Shown here piece by piece: positions 37,216-45,670 of a DNA stretch of 64,000 bases; position 1 is the stretch's first letter, and each line of letters begins with the position of its first letter. The notes under the pieces were generated by a model. That model was not told where the DNA came from and ran no database searches. It saw only the letters and a program-made list of their open reading frames with translations. The stretch lies in assembly GCF_018408855.1 (NCBI RefSeq), contig NZ_AP024326.1:496001-560000 (forward strand), in the 5' to 3' direction. This DNA comes from Caballeronia sp. NK8. Its GTDB lineage: Bacteria; Pseudomonadota; Gammaproteobacteria; Burkholderiales; Burkholderiaceae. The position numbers were made by a program, and so were the translations under genes.

Positions 37216-38784
37216 CTAGATATCTTGATGTGGTGAACTGGCCGCTGCGTGCAGCTGTTCAGCCACACGCCATGGCAAGAGCTCGTCGATGACCGAGATT
37301 CTATGGTCGGCGATTCTCGGCAACACATAGTTTAGGTACGCGCGCGGATCGATGTCGTTGAGGGCGCACGTGCCAATCAACGAGTACATTGCAGCAGCAC
37401 GTTCACCACCGCTGTCGGAGCCCGCGAATAGGAAGTTCTTGCGGCCCAAACTCACACAGCGCAGCGCGTTCTCCGCGATGTTGTTGTCGATCTCGAGCGT
37501 ACCGTCTTCGCAATAGAGCGTCAGCGCGCGCCACTGATTAAGCGAGTAGCTGATCGCCTTGGCTGTGTCAGACTTCGACGACAACGCTTCGAGCTTGGTC
37601 TTGAGCCACGCTTCGTAGATGCGAAGCAGTGGCTTGGCTTTCTCCTGCCGTATTCGCAGCCGTTCGTCCGCAGGCATGCCGCGAATGGAAGCTTCAATGT
37701 CGTACAACGCGCCAACGAATTCGAGGGCCTTCTGCGTTGTGTCGGACGGCGTTCGTACGTGGATATCGTAGAACTTTCTCCTTGCGTGAGCATGGCAGGC
37801 TGCTTCCAGTACTGAGCCATCCAGGAACAGTTCATCGAAGCCCGCGTATGCGTCCGCTTGTAGCGTCCCCGTGAAGCCAGCGAGATGAGTTTGAGGGTGG
37901 ATGCCTTGCCTATTCGGTGAGTATGCGAACCATACCGCAGCCGGTTGCGTGGAGCCCGAGCGACGATCGTCGCGCACATAGACCCAGAGACGGCCGGTTC
38001 GGGTCTTCCTGTTGCCCGGTGCGAGCACGGGAATCGGCGTGTCGTCAGCATGCAGTTTGGCGGCCGACACCGTATATCGGCGCAGCGCCTCGATCAGCGG
38101 CGTGCACAACGCTTCGCATTGGCCGACCCAGCGCCCCATGCTGGCACGGTCAAGCGTGACGCCGTCGCGAGCGGCGATTGCCGATTGTCGATACAACGGC
38201 TGGTGGTCTGCGTATTTCGCGACGAGGATATCCGCGAGCAAACTCGGATGGGCGATGCTCCGCTCGATTGGCAGTCCCGGCATCGGCGGCTGTTTAATGG
38301 CGTGGCAGCAAGGGCAAACGAGTTTGCGCCGGATCGTGCGAATGACTTTGAAGGCGGCCGCAACCCGGGCGAGTTGTTCGGATATGTCCTCACCGAGCAG
38401 TTGCATTGTTTGACCGCACTCCGGGCAACTGGATTCCGGCTCGAGCACATGATCTTCGCGCAAGAGGTGCGTCGGTAGTGCATGTCTCGAAGCCGCGTCG
38501 CCGGTTGTTGCGATGGAGGCGGATGCGTTGGCGCCTTGAGTCTGCGCGCGCTGCACGTCTGCAACGCCGCGTCCGGCGGCCAGATCTTCGAGTTGGGTCT
38601 CGAGGGTCTCTATCTGCCGCTGCAACTGTTCGGATTTGCGGCCGAACTGCATGCGCCGAAGTTTGTCGATCTGTGCCTTGAGCTGATCGATCTCGATATC
38701 GCGTTCAGCGAGCAGACTACGAGCCTCGACCAACAAGGCCTTCAGGACTTCGATATCGTCAGGAAGATCGGCGCCGTTCGACAT
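37216..38784 (-). CDS. tnpC: IS66 transposase TnpC
   Basis: This 522-residue DDE transposase has an N-terminal leucine-zipper-like coiled coil (LLAERDIEIDQLKAQIDKLR), a zinc-binding region (CPECGQTM, then CPCCHAIK) and a catalytic core with aspartates in KLHADDTPIPV and LQADAYAGFDEL and the glutamate in EIDNNIAENALRCVSLGRKN. Length and motifs are complete. It is the last gene of the three-gene element. Confidence 0.96.
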   Translation of the reverse strand: MSNGADLPDDIEVLKALLVEARSLLAERDIEIDQLKAQIDKLRRMQFGRKSEQLQRQIETLETQLEDLAAGRGVADVQRAQTQGANASASIATTGDAASRHALPTHLLREDHVLEPESSCPECGQTMQLLGEDISEQLARVAAAFKVIRTIRRKLVCPCCHAIKQPPMPGLPIERSIAHPSLLADILVAKYADHQPLYRQSAIAARDGVTLDRASMGRWVGQCEALCTPLIEALRRYTVSAAKLHADDTPIPVLAPGNRKTRTGRLWVYVRDDRRSGSTQPAAVWFAYSPNRQGIHPQTHLAGFTGTLQADAYAGFDELFLDGSVLEAACHAHARRKFYDIHVRTPSDTTQKALEFVGALYDIEASIRGMPADERLRIRQEKAKPLLRIYEAWLKTKLEALSSKSDTAKAISYSLNQWRALTLYCEDGTLEIDNNIAENALRCVSLGRKNFLFAGSDSGGERAAAMYSLIGTCALNDIDPRAYLNYVLPRIADHRISVIDELLPWRVAEQLHAAASSPHQDI

Positions 38785-38814
38785 GCACGGCAGTTTACGA
38801 GTGTTCCGCGCCGT

Positions 38815-39159
38815 TTACAACATCGATAACGCGGCGGTGCGCCGGGGCTGTCGCCAGTCGATGCCCTCGAGAAGCATTGACAGTTGTGCGGAGCTCAGAT
38901 GAATCTTCCCGCCGTCGGCCTGGGGCCAGATAAAGCGGCCCCGCTCAAGACGCTTTGCCAGGAGCCAGATCCCATCCTCCGTCGCCCAGAGGACCTTTAT
39001 GAGATCGCCTCGGCGGCCTCGGAAGATGTAGACGTTGCCGCCCAATGGATTCTCTTCAAGCGCCGTTTGCACCTTTGCCGCTAGCCCCTGAAACCCACAG
39101 CGCATGTCGGTCACGCCTGCAGCAATCCAAATACGCGTGCCAGCCGGGAGCGAGATCAT
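38815..39159 (-). CDS. tnpB: IS66 accessory protein TnpB
   Basis: The 114-residue protein is an IS66 Orf2: it begins MISLPAGTRIWIAAGVTDMR, continues CGFQGLAAKVQTAL, and has FRGRRGDLIKVLWATEDGIW near residue 47. It is required for transposition in this family though its biochemical role is unclear. Its start overlaps the end of tnpA by four bases. Confidence 0.96.
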   Translation of the reverse strand: MISLPAGTRIWIAAGVTDMRCGFQGLAAKVQTALEENPLGGNVYIFRGRRGDLIKVLWATEDGIWLLAKRLERGRFIWPQADGGKIHLSSAQLSMLLEGIDWRQPRRTAALSML

Positions 39160-39614
39160 GATCGCAGACTGCCCAACACGGTACGCAGCATGTCGGCGTC
39201 GACCAGACCATCTACCTTGACCACCACACGGCCGATTCGGATTTCAATCGTGCCCGCAGGTGGCGCCGGGTTTGCATCTAATGCTGGTAAATCGCCTGAC
39301 GGCGCGGCCAGGGCCTGCGTCGGTGGGTCACTCAGCAGTACGACTGGCAGAAGGCCGGCAGGCTGAGCGTGCCGCTCGGTAAGATATCGGCGCCGCCAGG
39401 TGTACAGCATGTTCGCGTTGATGCCATTCTCACGGGCGAGTCTCGCAACGGAGACGCCCGGTTCACACGCCGCTGCCGCCAGCCGGTCCCGAAGCTCCCT
39501 TGGGTAATTCGGACGGCCCGCTCGACTACCCGGCTTCTTCTCTGAGGACTCTGACAAAGTGGTGTCCATCAAATCGAAAATGATGGACATCATTTTGCTG
39601 CGTATTGAGGTCAC
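39156..39614 (-). CDS. tnpA: IS66 accessory protein TnpA
   Basis: The 152-residue protein is an IS66 Orf1 with a helix-turn-helix (RPNYPRELRDRLAAAACEPG, then VSVARLARENGINANMLYTW) in its centre and a basic RRRY stretch. The first 25 residues precede the conserved part; ATG 39588 or 39576 could be the true start. It is coupled to tnpB. Confidence 0.93.
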   Translation of the reverse strand: MTSIRSKMMSIIFDLMDTTLSESSEKKPGSRAGRPNYPRELRDRLAAAACEPGVSVARLARENGINANMLYTWRRRYLTERHAQPAGLLPVVLLSDPPTQALAAPSGDLPALDANPAPPAGTIEIRIGRVVVKVDGLVDADMLRTVLGSLRS

Positions 39615-39649
39615 GCCCTACGACGGTCGAGACGAGCCGCTTACTCAGC

Positions 39650-40126
39650 TTATTCGGGCGACAAGTCAGGTCCGCCCGCGAACAGCCGTTGGTCCCACAC
39701 GACAGGCTGCGGCGCCGAGACGACTAAACGTCCGGCATCCGGGTGTGCCGGGTTGACCACCGCATTGCATTCCGCCCGCGCCACGACCGACGGGACCACC
39801 AGCACCGCTGATCTTCCCTCCTCGATCCACTTGTCGCCGAAACGGCGCGCGACCTGCGCATCCGGCGCATCCCAGCCCGCTGACAAGTCCTCGACGCTGA
39901 CGCGCTCGATTGTCACGTTCTTCGGGACCTCGACCTCAACCCATACGTGGTGCTTGGGTACCTTACCGATCCGCGCGTGCACCAGCACCTCCAGCATCGC
40001 CCCCGCAAAATTCAGCGCGCCGTAAATGACTGGGCGGCCGGGGCTATTGAAGCGGCCACCGACAAGCATCGCCCCAGTGCCACTCCACACCGGATGACGC
40101 CGATCCGCAATTCTAAAAATCCGCAT
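39650..40126 (-). CDS. RES-domain toxin (NAD+-degrading family)
   Basis: The 158-residue protein shows the RES fold's conserved positions: an arginine early (MRIFRIADRRHPVWSGTGAM), GGRFNSPGRPVIYGA near residue 24 where the family has R and Y, a glutamate in GAMLEVLVHA near 45, and a late serine-rich strand (VVNPAHPDAGRLV). RES toxins of this type degrade NAD+. It follows the antitoxin gene by 34 bases, in the usual antitoxin-toxin order, and its start has gaggt upstream. Its TAA stop lies within the IS66 target duplication, so the protein is complete despite the insertion. Confidence 0.9.
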   Translation of the reverse strand: MRIFRIADRRHPVWSGTGAMLVGGRFNSPGRPVIYGALNFAGAMLEVLVHARIGKVPKHHVWVEVEVPKNVTIERVSVEDLSAGWDAPDAQVARRFGDKWIEEGRSAVLVVPSVVARAECNAVVNPAHPDAGRLVVSAPQPVVWDQRLFAGGPDLSPE

Positions 40127-40160
40127 CAGGCTGGCACCTCAACGACTTCCATGCAGGAAG

Positions 40161-40589
40161 TCATGCCGGCAGCCCATAGAACAGCTTCCACAACAGTTCC
40201 TCGACGCGCCGCGCGCCGAGCTCGCTCAAGGCGACCTCCACCGGCGTGCGCCCTTCGAGCAACGGGTGCATCGTATTTAGAAACTCCCGCGCATCACCCT
40301 CGTCGTCCCATACATAACGCGCGGTCGCGACGATTCGTGCGAGCCGCTCCGTCTTCTCAGACTCGTCGGGACTGAGCTTGTCGCGGCGACGTTTGAAGGT
40401 CGCCTCCGGCACGATGCGCGCGAGCAAGGCGCGCCGTTCCTCGGCGCTGCGCGTCGCGTGCTCGACGCCTTCTTTGAGCGCGGACTTTGGTAGGCCCTCA
40501 CGGACCTGCGCGTCGAGCTCGGCCACCGAATGCGGGACGCGAGGCAGCGCCATCACGGCTGCGATCTGTTCCGGCGAGACCAACAGCAT
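40161..40589 (-). CDS. Xre/MbcA/ParS-type antitoxin (DUF2384)
   Basis: The 142-residue protein has an N-terminal helical part and a C-terminal toxin-binding domain (LARIVATARYVWDDEGDARE, then FLNTMHPLLEGRTPVEVALS), the DUF2384 signature of antitoxins that pair with RES toxins. ATG 40589 has ggagg five to nine bases upstream, which decides it over ATG 40622. The central segment ATFKRRRDKLSPDESEK is the DNA-binding helix region. It precedes the RES gene. Confidence 0.9.
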   Translation of the reverse strand: MLLVSPEQIAAVMALPRVPHSVAELDAQVREGLPKSALKEGVEHATRSAEERRALLARIVPEATFKRRRDKLSPDESEKTERLARIVATARYVWDDEGDAREFLNTMHPLLEGRTPVEVALSELGARRVEELLWKLFYGLPA

Positions 40590-41149
40590 GGCAACCTCCG
40601 AATGGATCACTTGATCCTCCATTATAGACCAAATGATACGAGTGCGCGATTCTCCCCGATGCCGATACTGTCCGAGCCGCAAATGGGCTCGGTTGGGTAG
40701 GCCTCCGCGTTTTGGCCTCGATTCCGTTTCGGGCGTCGTGCCTTGCGCCCGGGAAGGCGCTCGCCGAGGGCGACCGGCTTGTGTTCCTGCTATCACGCCA
40801 TCCAAGGCCGCCTACCACGGTGATTTCCGTCTCTCGTTTGCGGGGCGGTAGACCGGCCGACCTAATAGGAGGCACGCGGCGCCCCAACGCCCTTCCTACG
40901 CGCCGGAGGACATCGTTTCAAGCGTGATAAGTCGTATTAGCACCATTGCGCTTAATCCTGCCGCTGCGGTACGACCCATCAACGGCTTTTGTCGGCCAGC
41001 GGCATGGAGATCCGCCGAAAAAACGCCCTATCCATGCCTGATAATTCGTATTTAGGCATGGCGAAGGCGAAATTTAATAGGGACGGGTCTGAACGCCTTC
41101 CTGCCAAGCGCATAAGTTGTTTTCGAACGGTGTCACGGCCAAATACAGA
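40590..41149. other. Intergenic stretch with a hairpin and a recurring short motif
   Basis: No gene is supported. The sequence ccatgcct (41032-41039) pairs perfectly with aggcatgg (41054-41061) around a 14-base loop. The 15-mer tgataattcgtattt at 41039-41053 recurs at 54613-54627, and a close relative (tgataagtcgtatt) lies at 40925. Promoter elements for the antitoxin must lie just after 40600. Confidence 0.45.
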
Positions 41150-42700
41150 TGTCGGGGTGCGGGCTCGTTAGAAATGTCCGGGTCTAGGGCTTGTTAATCC
41201 TTCTTCAGATCATGATTTCCCCACCGCGGCTGCCCGTTCTCGCGCGGAACTCAACACAGCCGCGTTGAGTTGTTCCAAGGTCAGTTCGCGTTGCGTGCGC
41301 GTGCCCACCTTGCGCTCCTTCGGCCGTGGCGCCATGCCTTGGTTGGTACGCGAGGGCATGCCCGAAGCGCAGCGATCGTCGCGCTCGGCCTGCAGCACCT
41401 GAGCGACTTGCAACGCGTGTCCAAGCCGTTTGTTCTCGACTATCGCCCCCTGATCGATCTCGGAAAGCCGATCGTATCGACGATAGGCGAGGGCCGCCCC
41501 ATTCACGCGAATCTCGATGCGTCCATCCGGGTACTCGAAGACGTCGAGATACTGGTGGATCAGCGCGCGGTTCTGCGCCGTATCGTCGAGCATGTAAATG
41601 ACCCGGTCGTATTGAACCGTCAACACCTTGGTCACGCGCCGCGCCACGCGTGAGGTCAGGATCAACTCGATGTTCTCGTCGCTTCTGAGCGCGCGATGGG
41701 CATTGAACGCGCTTCTTGGAACCTTGCCAAAGCGGCCGTTGAAGTCGGCGCTAAAGTGGGGCGCGTAAGCGTTGGCGTCCTCCTGCGTGTTGATGCCACG
41801 TAGGCGCAGTTCCTTCACCAGCCGATCCTGCAAGGTCAGATTGGCCCGCTCGACGCGTCCCTTCGCCTGGCTGCTATTGGCGCACCAGGTATCGATGTTG
41901 AGCTCAAACAAAGCCCGTCCAAATTGCGTGACGCCTTTGCCAGCGGCCTCGGCGTGGTTGTTGCAATGAAATATCGCAGCCTTGTCGCTGTAGAGCGCAA
42001 GCGGCTTGCCATGCGCTTCGAGATACTTGCGCATGGCCTCGAAGTAGCTGAAGGTCGACTCGGTCGCCGTAAAGTGCAGGGTCATCAGCCGGCCCGTCGC
42101 GTCATCGATAAACACCAGCAGCGTGCAAGCCGGTGCGCGATCCTCGAACCAGCGATGATCGCTGCCATCGATCTGAATCAGTTCACCCAGACACGATCGG
42201 CGGTTCCTCGGCTGGTGTAGCGTCGGTGGACGCTGCTTGCACGGAATCCAGAGCCCGGCATCGCGCATCCAGCGCCGTACCGTTTCCTTGCCCAACTCGA
42301 TGTTGTGACATTCACGCAGCTTCTCGCAGGCGAGCGTCGGACCAAAATCGGCATAGCGCTCGCGCACCAGCGCCATTGCCCGGGCGCGCAGGTCGACGGG
42401 TAATTCGCGATTACTCGGCTGTCCGCGCTTGCCCGAGATCAACCCCGCCGGACCACTCGCGGCATAGCGGCGAGCCAGACGGCTGATCTGGCGCTCGCAC
42501 AGGCACAGTCGCTCGGCAGCCCGCACCATCGTCAGCCGATGCTCGCAGACCGCCTCGATCACTTTAATGCGTTCGAGTTCGTGCATAGTCGCCGTGATGA
42601 AACCACGCTCGTTCATGGTGGAGCCCCTTGAAGACGCTTGCGCTCAGCGTGCGCCTTCAAGGGACAAAACCGGACATTTCTAATGAGCTCAAACCCGACA
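41150..42700 (-). mobile_element. ISNCY-type element
   Basis: Inverted repeats gctcgttagaaatgtccgg (41163-41181) and, on the other side, ccggacatttctaatgagc (42670-42688) surround one transposase. The similarity extends outward through atgtcggg and cccgacat, so I place the ends at about 41150 and 42700 (tgtcggg ... cccgaca). No target duplication is apparent. The repeats contain two related units per end. Confidence 0.8.
41210..42616 (-). CDS. ISNCY-family transposase
   Basis: The 468-residue protein has an N-terminal helix-turn-helix (MVRAAERLCLCERQISRLAR) and an integrase core: LIQIDGSDHRWFEDRAPACT (first aspartate), ALYSDKAAIF (second), and SQAKGRVERANLTLQDRLVK (glutamate). A basic C-terminus closes it. 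The type is the one annotated as ISNCY in Burkholderia. The start ATG 42616 is just inside the right end. A fragment of a related transposase lies at 62675-62805. Confidence 0.92.
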   Translation of the reverse strand: MNERGFITATMHELERIKVIEAVCEHRLTMVRAAERLCLCERQISRLARRYAASGPAGLISGKRGQPSNRELPVDLRARAMALVRERYADFGPTLACEKLRECHNIELGKETVRRWMRDAGLWIPCKQRPPTLHQPRNRRSCLGELIQIDGSDHRWFEDRAPACTLLVFIDDATGRLMTLHFTATESTFSYFEAMRKYLEAHGKPLALYSDKAAIFHCNNHAEAAGKGVTQFGRALFELNIDTWCANSSQAKGRVERANLTLQDRLVKELRLRGINTQEDANAYAPHFSADFNGRFGKVPRSAFNAHRALRSDENIELILTSRVARRVTKVLTVQYDRVIYMLDDTAQNRALIHQYLDVFEYPDGRIEIRVNGAALAYRRYDRLSEIDQGAIVENKRLGHALQVAQVLQAERDDRCASGMPSRTNQGMAPRPKERKVGTRTQRELTLEQLNAAVLSSARERAAAVGKS

Positions 42701-42952
42701 TTACTTATATGGTCGCCTCCCATTTGCAAGGTAATTGTGCGTGGCGAGGAGGGTGGTTGCGGACTTATATCCGGACTCGATCGCGGGCGTGCCCGCCGGC
42801 CCCGATGGATTTCGCCGCAAAGGTCCTAATCTAAAAAGCGGACTTGATGTCCGAGTAATGTCTCAGGCTTGCCTTTGCGCGGTCCAACCTGTCTTGCCAT
42901 CGTTCAATCTACCTGTGCAACCGTGGATGGGTTCGAATCTGCGTAGCTTGCG

Positions 42953-43963
42953 TTACGGCATGGGTGGGGCTTGATACGTTCGTCCATAGGCTAGGAGAGC
43001 CCAAATCGTGCGTGCCATCTTATTGGCGAGTGCGACGGCAACGACGTTCGTTGGCCGTCGAGCCAACAACAGCCGCAATCGCTCCGGCAAATGCTTTGAG
43101 CTTGAAATCACCGCTCGGGCACCGTGAATCAGCAGCGTTCGAAGATACACGTCACCACGTTTGCTGATGCCTCCAAGCTTCGGTTTGCCTCCGGAGCTAT
43201 TCTGTCGCGGCACCAAACCGAGATAAGCAGCGAACTCTCGCCCGGAGCGGAACGACTTCGCCTGTCCAATCGCGGATACTGCAGCGGTCGCAGTAAGAAC
43301 ACCGACGCCAGGAATTTCGGAGATGCGACGACATGCTTCGTCGTTGCGCCGCCATTCCTGAATGCGACGTTCGAGCAGTTCGATCTGCTCGTCGAGGATG
43401 CGAAGCCGCGAGAGTTGATCTTGCAGACTGTCCGTCAGCATGACCGGAAGCTGGTCAGCTAATGACGCTAGAGCCGCTTTTGCAGCCTCAATCGATGGGC
43501 GACGGCCTTGTGGCAGTACGATGCCGAATTCGTAGAGCAATCCGCGAAGCTGATTGATCTGCATGACGCGAATTCGGACAAGTTGCTGACGGACCCGGTG
43601 CAGCGCAAGCATGGCCTGCTGATCTTCGGTCTTGACCGCGACGAAACGCATGCCAGGGCGCTGGGCAGCCTCCCAGATTGCGGCGGCATCAGCCGCGTCG
43701 TTCTTGTTCGACTTCACGAACGGACGTACGAACTGAGCCGCTATTAGGCGCACATCGTGGCCGAGTCGTGCCAGAGTTCGGGCCCAATGATGAGCGCTGC
43801 CGCAGGCTTCCATGACAACCCGGCATGCCGGCCGGTTCGTGAAGAACGGCACGAGTTGCGTACGTTTAGGCGCCTTGCTGTATATCGCGCCGGTCTCAGG
43901 ATCGACGTAGTGAATCTGGAAGACGCGCTTGGCCAGATCGATGGCAATGGTCGAGGATTCCAT
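42953..43963 (-). CDS. IS110-family transposase (DEDD)
   Basis: The 336-residue transposase starts with the RuvC-like domain (STIAIDLAKRVFQIHYVDPE, first aspartate), has KNDAADAAAIWEAAQRP (the paired aspartates) and ends with the transposase_20 domain (ISEIPGVGVLTATAAVSAIG; then ISKRGDVYLRTLLIHGARAV, with the conserved serine). ATG 43963 follows aaggaga; earlier starts are less likely. IS110 elements usually have no inverted repeats, and recent work shows they use a bridge RNA encoded at their end; that RNA would be expected in the flanks of this gene but I cannot delimit it. Confidence 0.93.
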   Translation of the reverse strand: MESSTIAIDLAKRVFQIHYVDPETGAIYSKAPKRTQLVPFFTNRPACRVVMEACGSAHHWARTLARLGHDVRLIAAQFVRPFVKSNKNDAADAAAIWEAAQRPGMRFVAVKTEDQQAMLALHRVRQQLVRIRVMQINQLRGLLYEFGIVLPQGRRPSIEAAKAALASLADQLPVMLTDSLQDQLSRLRILDEQIELLERRIQEWRRNDEACRRISEIPGVGVLTATAAVSAIGQAKSFRSGREFAAYLGLVPRQNSSGGKPKLGGISKRGDVYLRTLLIHGARAVISSSKHLPERLRLLLARRPTNVVAVALANKMARTIWALLAYGRTYQAPPMP

Positions 43964-44106
43964 CTGATTCTCCTTTGCGGCGGACATGCCGAACCAGCAA
44001 TGTCCCACGCTCCGGTCAACGGAGCTCGGGCGACGGCTGACCGTTAAGGCGGGAGGCGACCATTCCATCTAAAAAGCTCTGACAAACGGACGTTCTCTAA
44101 CTTCTA

Positions 44107-44116
44107 TTATGTAAAA
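44107..44116. repeat. First copy of a short recurring motif
   Basis: The 10-mer ttatgtaaaa just right of the IS110 gene recurs within the 13-mer ttatgtaaaatca at 47204 and 47993. It might mark element borders or be chance. Confidence 0.3.
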
Positions 44117-44356
44117 CGAAAGGTGAACTTAGCCGCGCTATCGTCCGAAATTGCTCGGGCGGCTGCGGCGCTTCGAATTCAGGCCCGGCGCGGCGCAATA
44201 TGCAAGATAGTGGTTTGCGAGACGCTGGTCTTGCGTCCACTTATACGCGGCCGTTCAGCCCCGCGTCATGTCATTAGTCCCTCGGCCGCGGCCAAGAAAG
44301 ATTGACCGAGTGGGCTAATATGGACTAGACTAACCTTAGTCCACATGGAGGAAATT

Positions 44357-44593
44357 ATGCAAACCGTCAATATTCACGACGCAAAGACGAACTTTTCGAA
44401 GTTGGTCGACGCTGCGGCGGGCGGAGAAGAAATTATCATCGCCAAAGCAGGAAAGCCGACGGCCAAGCTCGTTCCGATCGAGCCGGCGCGGCCGACGCGC
44501 ACTTTTGGCCGGCTAAAAGGAAAACTGCACATTGCCGATGATTTCGACGCGCCGTTGCCAGACGACGTGCTCGCTTCTTTTGAGGGTCGTTAA
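44357..44593 (+). CDS. Phd/YefM-family antitoxin
   Basis: The 78-residue protein begins MQTVNIHDAKTNFSKLVDAA, the classic Phd/YefM N-terminus that binds DNA as a dimer, and ends in an acidic toxin-binding tail (LHIADDFDAPLPDDVLASFE). ATG 44357 has ggagg six bases upstream, which decides it against 44345. Its stop overlaps the start of the vapC gene (TAATG), so they are co-translated. Phd-type with PIN-type toxin is a frequent hybrid pairing. Confidence 0.94.
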   Translation: MQTVNIHDAKTNFSKLVDAAAGGEEIIIAKAGKPTAKLVPIEPARPTRTFGRLKGKLHIADDFDAPLPDDVLASFEGR

Positions 44594-44973
44594 TGGTGCG
44601 CGTGCTCCTAGATACGCACATCTACCTGTGGGTGCTTCAAGACGATCCGCAACTGAGCCACATCGCCCGCGGCCTGATAACCGAGGCCGACGAGGTTTTC
44701 GTCAGCAGCGCGTCGATTTGGGAAGCGTCGATTAAAGCGGGGCTGGGGAAGCTCGACGCGGATCCGAAGATGCTGGTAGCGGAGATCGAGGGCAGCGGCT
44801 TTCGTGAACTGCCAGTGCTTGGAAAACATGCGGTGTTGGTTCGCGACCTGCCGGACATTCATCGAGACCCCTTCGACAGACTGCTGGTGGCACAAGCCAT
44901 GTCGGAACCGCTGATCCTGCTGACGGCCGATGGCCACCTATCGGCCTACTCCAAGCTGGTCATGACAGTTTGA
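44593..44973 (+). CDS. vapC: PIN-domain toxin, VapC family
   Basis: The 126-residue protein is a PIN-domain nuclease: the first acidic residue in LLDTHIYLW (D7), the second in ASIWEASIK (E near 44), and the third cluster in RDPFDRLLVAQA (D near 92), with LLTADGHLSAY at the end. VapC toxins cleave tRNA or rRNA; this subtype has the family's full length. Start overlaps the antitoxin stop. Confidence 0.94.
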   Translation: MVRVLLDTHIYLWVLQDDPQLSHIARGLITEADEVFVSSASIWEASIKAGLGKLDADPKMLVAEIEGSGFRELPVLGKHAVLVRDLPDIHRDPFDRLLVAQAMSEPLILLTADGHLSAYSKLVMTV

Positions 44974-44991
44974 AAATTGGGAAACGCTAAG

Positions 44992-45168
44992 ATGGCAGAC
45001 CTAACCCTGGCACTCGCCTGCGGGCCGCGATCAACCTGCTATTCGACTCTGCGGAGTGGAGAAAGCGACCGACCGGAGCGGAGATCGACGACGCGTTGAT
45101 TCGACTGCACCAGCAGGCAGCGGATACGGTGGAGGCCTCTCTGGCTTATCTTCGCGAGTTCGATTAGA
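44992..45168 (+). pseudogene. Small helical ORF without a start codon
   Basis: The frame encodes LRAAINLLFDSAEWRKRPTG and then a long helix ending in EASLAYLREFD before TAG 45166-45168. It looks like a genuine protein end, but no start codon exists in frame; an ATG in another frame (ATGGCAGACCTAACC near 44991) suggests a single frameshift. Family unknown. Confidence 0.4.
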
Positions 45169-45234
45169 AAAAGGCGTGACCTTTCTGACGCATTGATTGC
45201 TGGTCAACTCCGTGGAAAATTGCGGAGGTATGGC

Positions 45235-45426
45235 ATGCTCGAATGGGTTTCAAGCGTCGCTGGAGAGTATCAGTCATGGGTGCCATATTTTGTCGGCCTG
45301 GGGGCTGTCCTCACAGCGTTTGGCGGTGCGATGAAATGGCAATACGAAATCAGGAAGGCGAAAGCTGAAGCGAAGGCATCACCGAAGGTTGGCGCCTCCC
45401 GGTGTTGTTGTTGCCCATTAATTTAG
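45235..45426 (+). CDS. Small membrane protein
   Basis: From ATG 45235, preceded by ggagg at the right spacing, a 63-residue protein has one hydrophobic helix (VPYFVGLGAVLTAFGGAMKW) followed by a charged region (EIRKAKAEAKASPK) and a cysteine cluster near the end. It could be a holin-like or phage-derived protein; I cannot assign it. The cysteine end may follow from a frameshift. Confidence 0.5.
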   Translation: MLEWVSSVAGEYQSWVPYFVGLGAVLTAFGGAMKWQYEIRKAKAEAKASPKVGASRCCCCPLI

Positions 45427-45670
45427 GCGTTTATGGATGTTACCTTACGTGCCTGATATTCCTGCGTAGGAAGTTTCGACTCGCAATTCAGAGGGCCCGC
45501 GAAGAGACTTGAACGCACCGTGGCGCCATATTATTTGGCGATGTCATGGCCCGCGGTGAGGCCCTCGACGCCACGTGGTCAGCTGCTAGTGTCCTGAGTT
45601 AAAAATTCATTGAATGATGCCGACCACGTACTAAAGTGCTCTGTGTGGCACTTGATGCGAGGAGGCAGGG

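Larger units (their letters stand above)
37147..39644 (-). mobile_element. Complete IS66-family element with 8-bp target duplication
   Basis: Terminal inverted repeats gtaagcggctcg (37147-37158) and its complement (39633-39644) bound the element. The flanks carry the 8-base direct repeat TCAGCTTA at 37139-37146 and 39645-39652, the duplication length expected for IS66. The three IS66 genes are present and unbroken, so the element may be active. It landed on the stop codon of the RES toxin gene, leaving that gene's TAA inside the duplicated bases. Confidence 0.95.

Noticed and set aside
37147..39644. IS66 element disrupting the RES toxin
   Set aside because: The stop codon of the toxin lies in the duplicated target bases, so the protein appears complete.
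42953..44068. IS110 transposase start at 44068
   Set aside because: The first 35 residues do not fit the family. ATG 43963 has an ideal aaggaga upstream.
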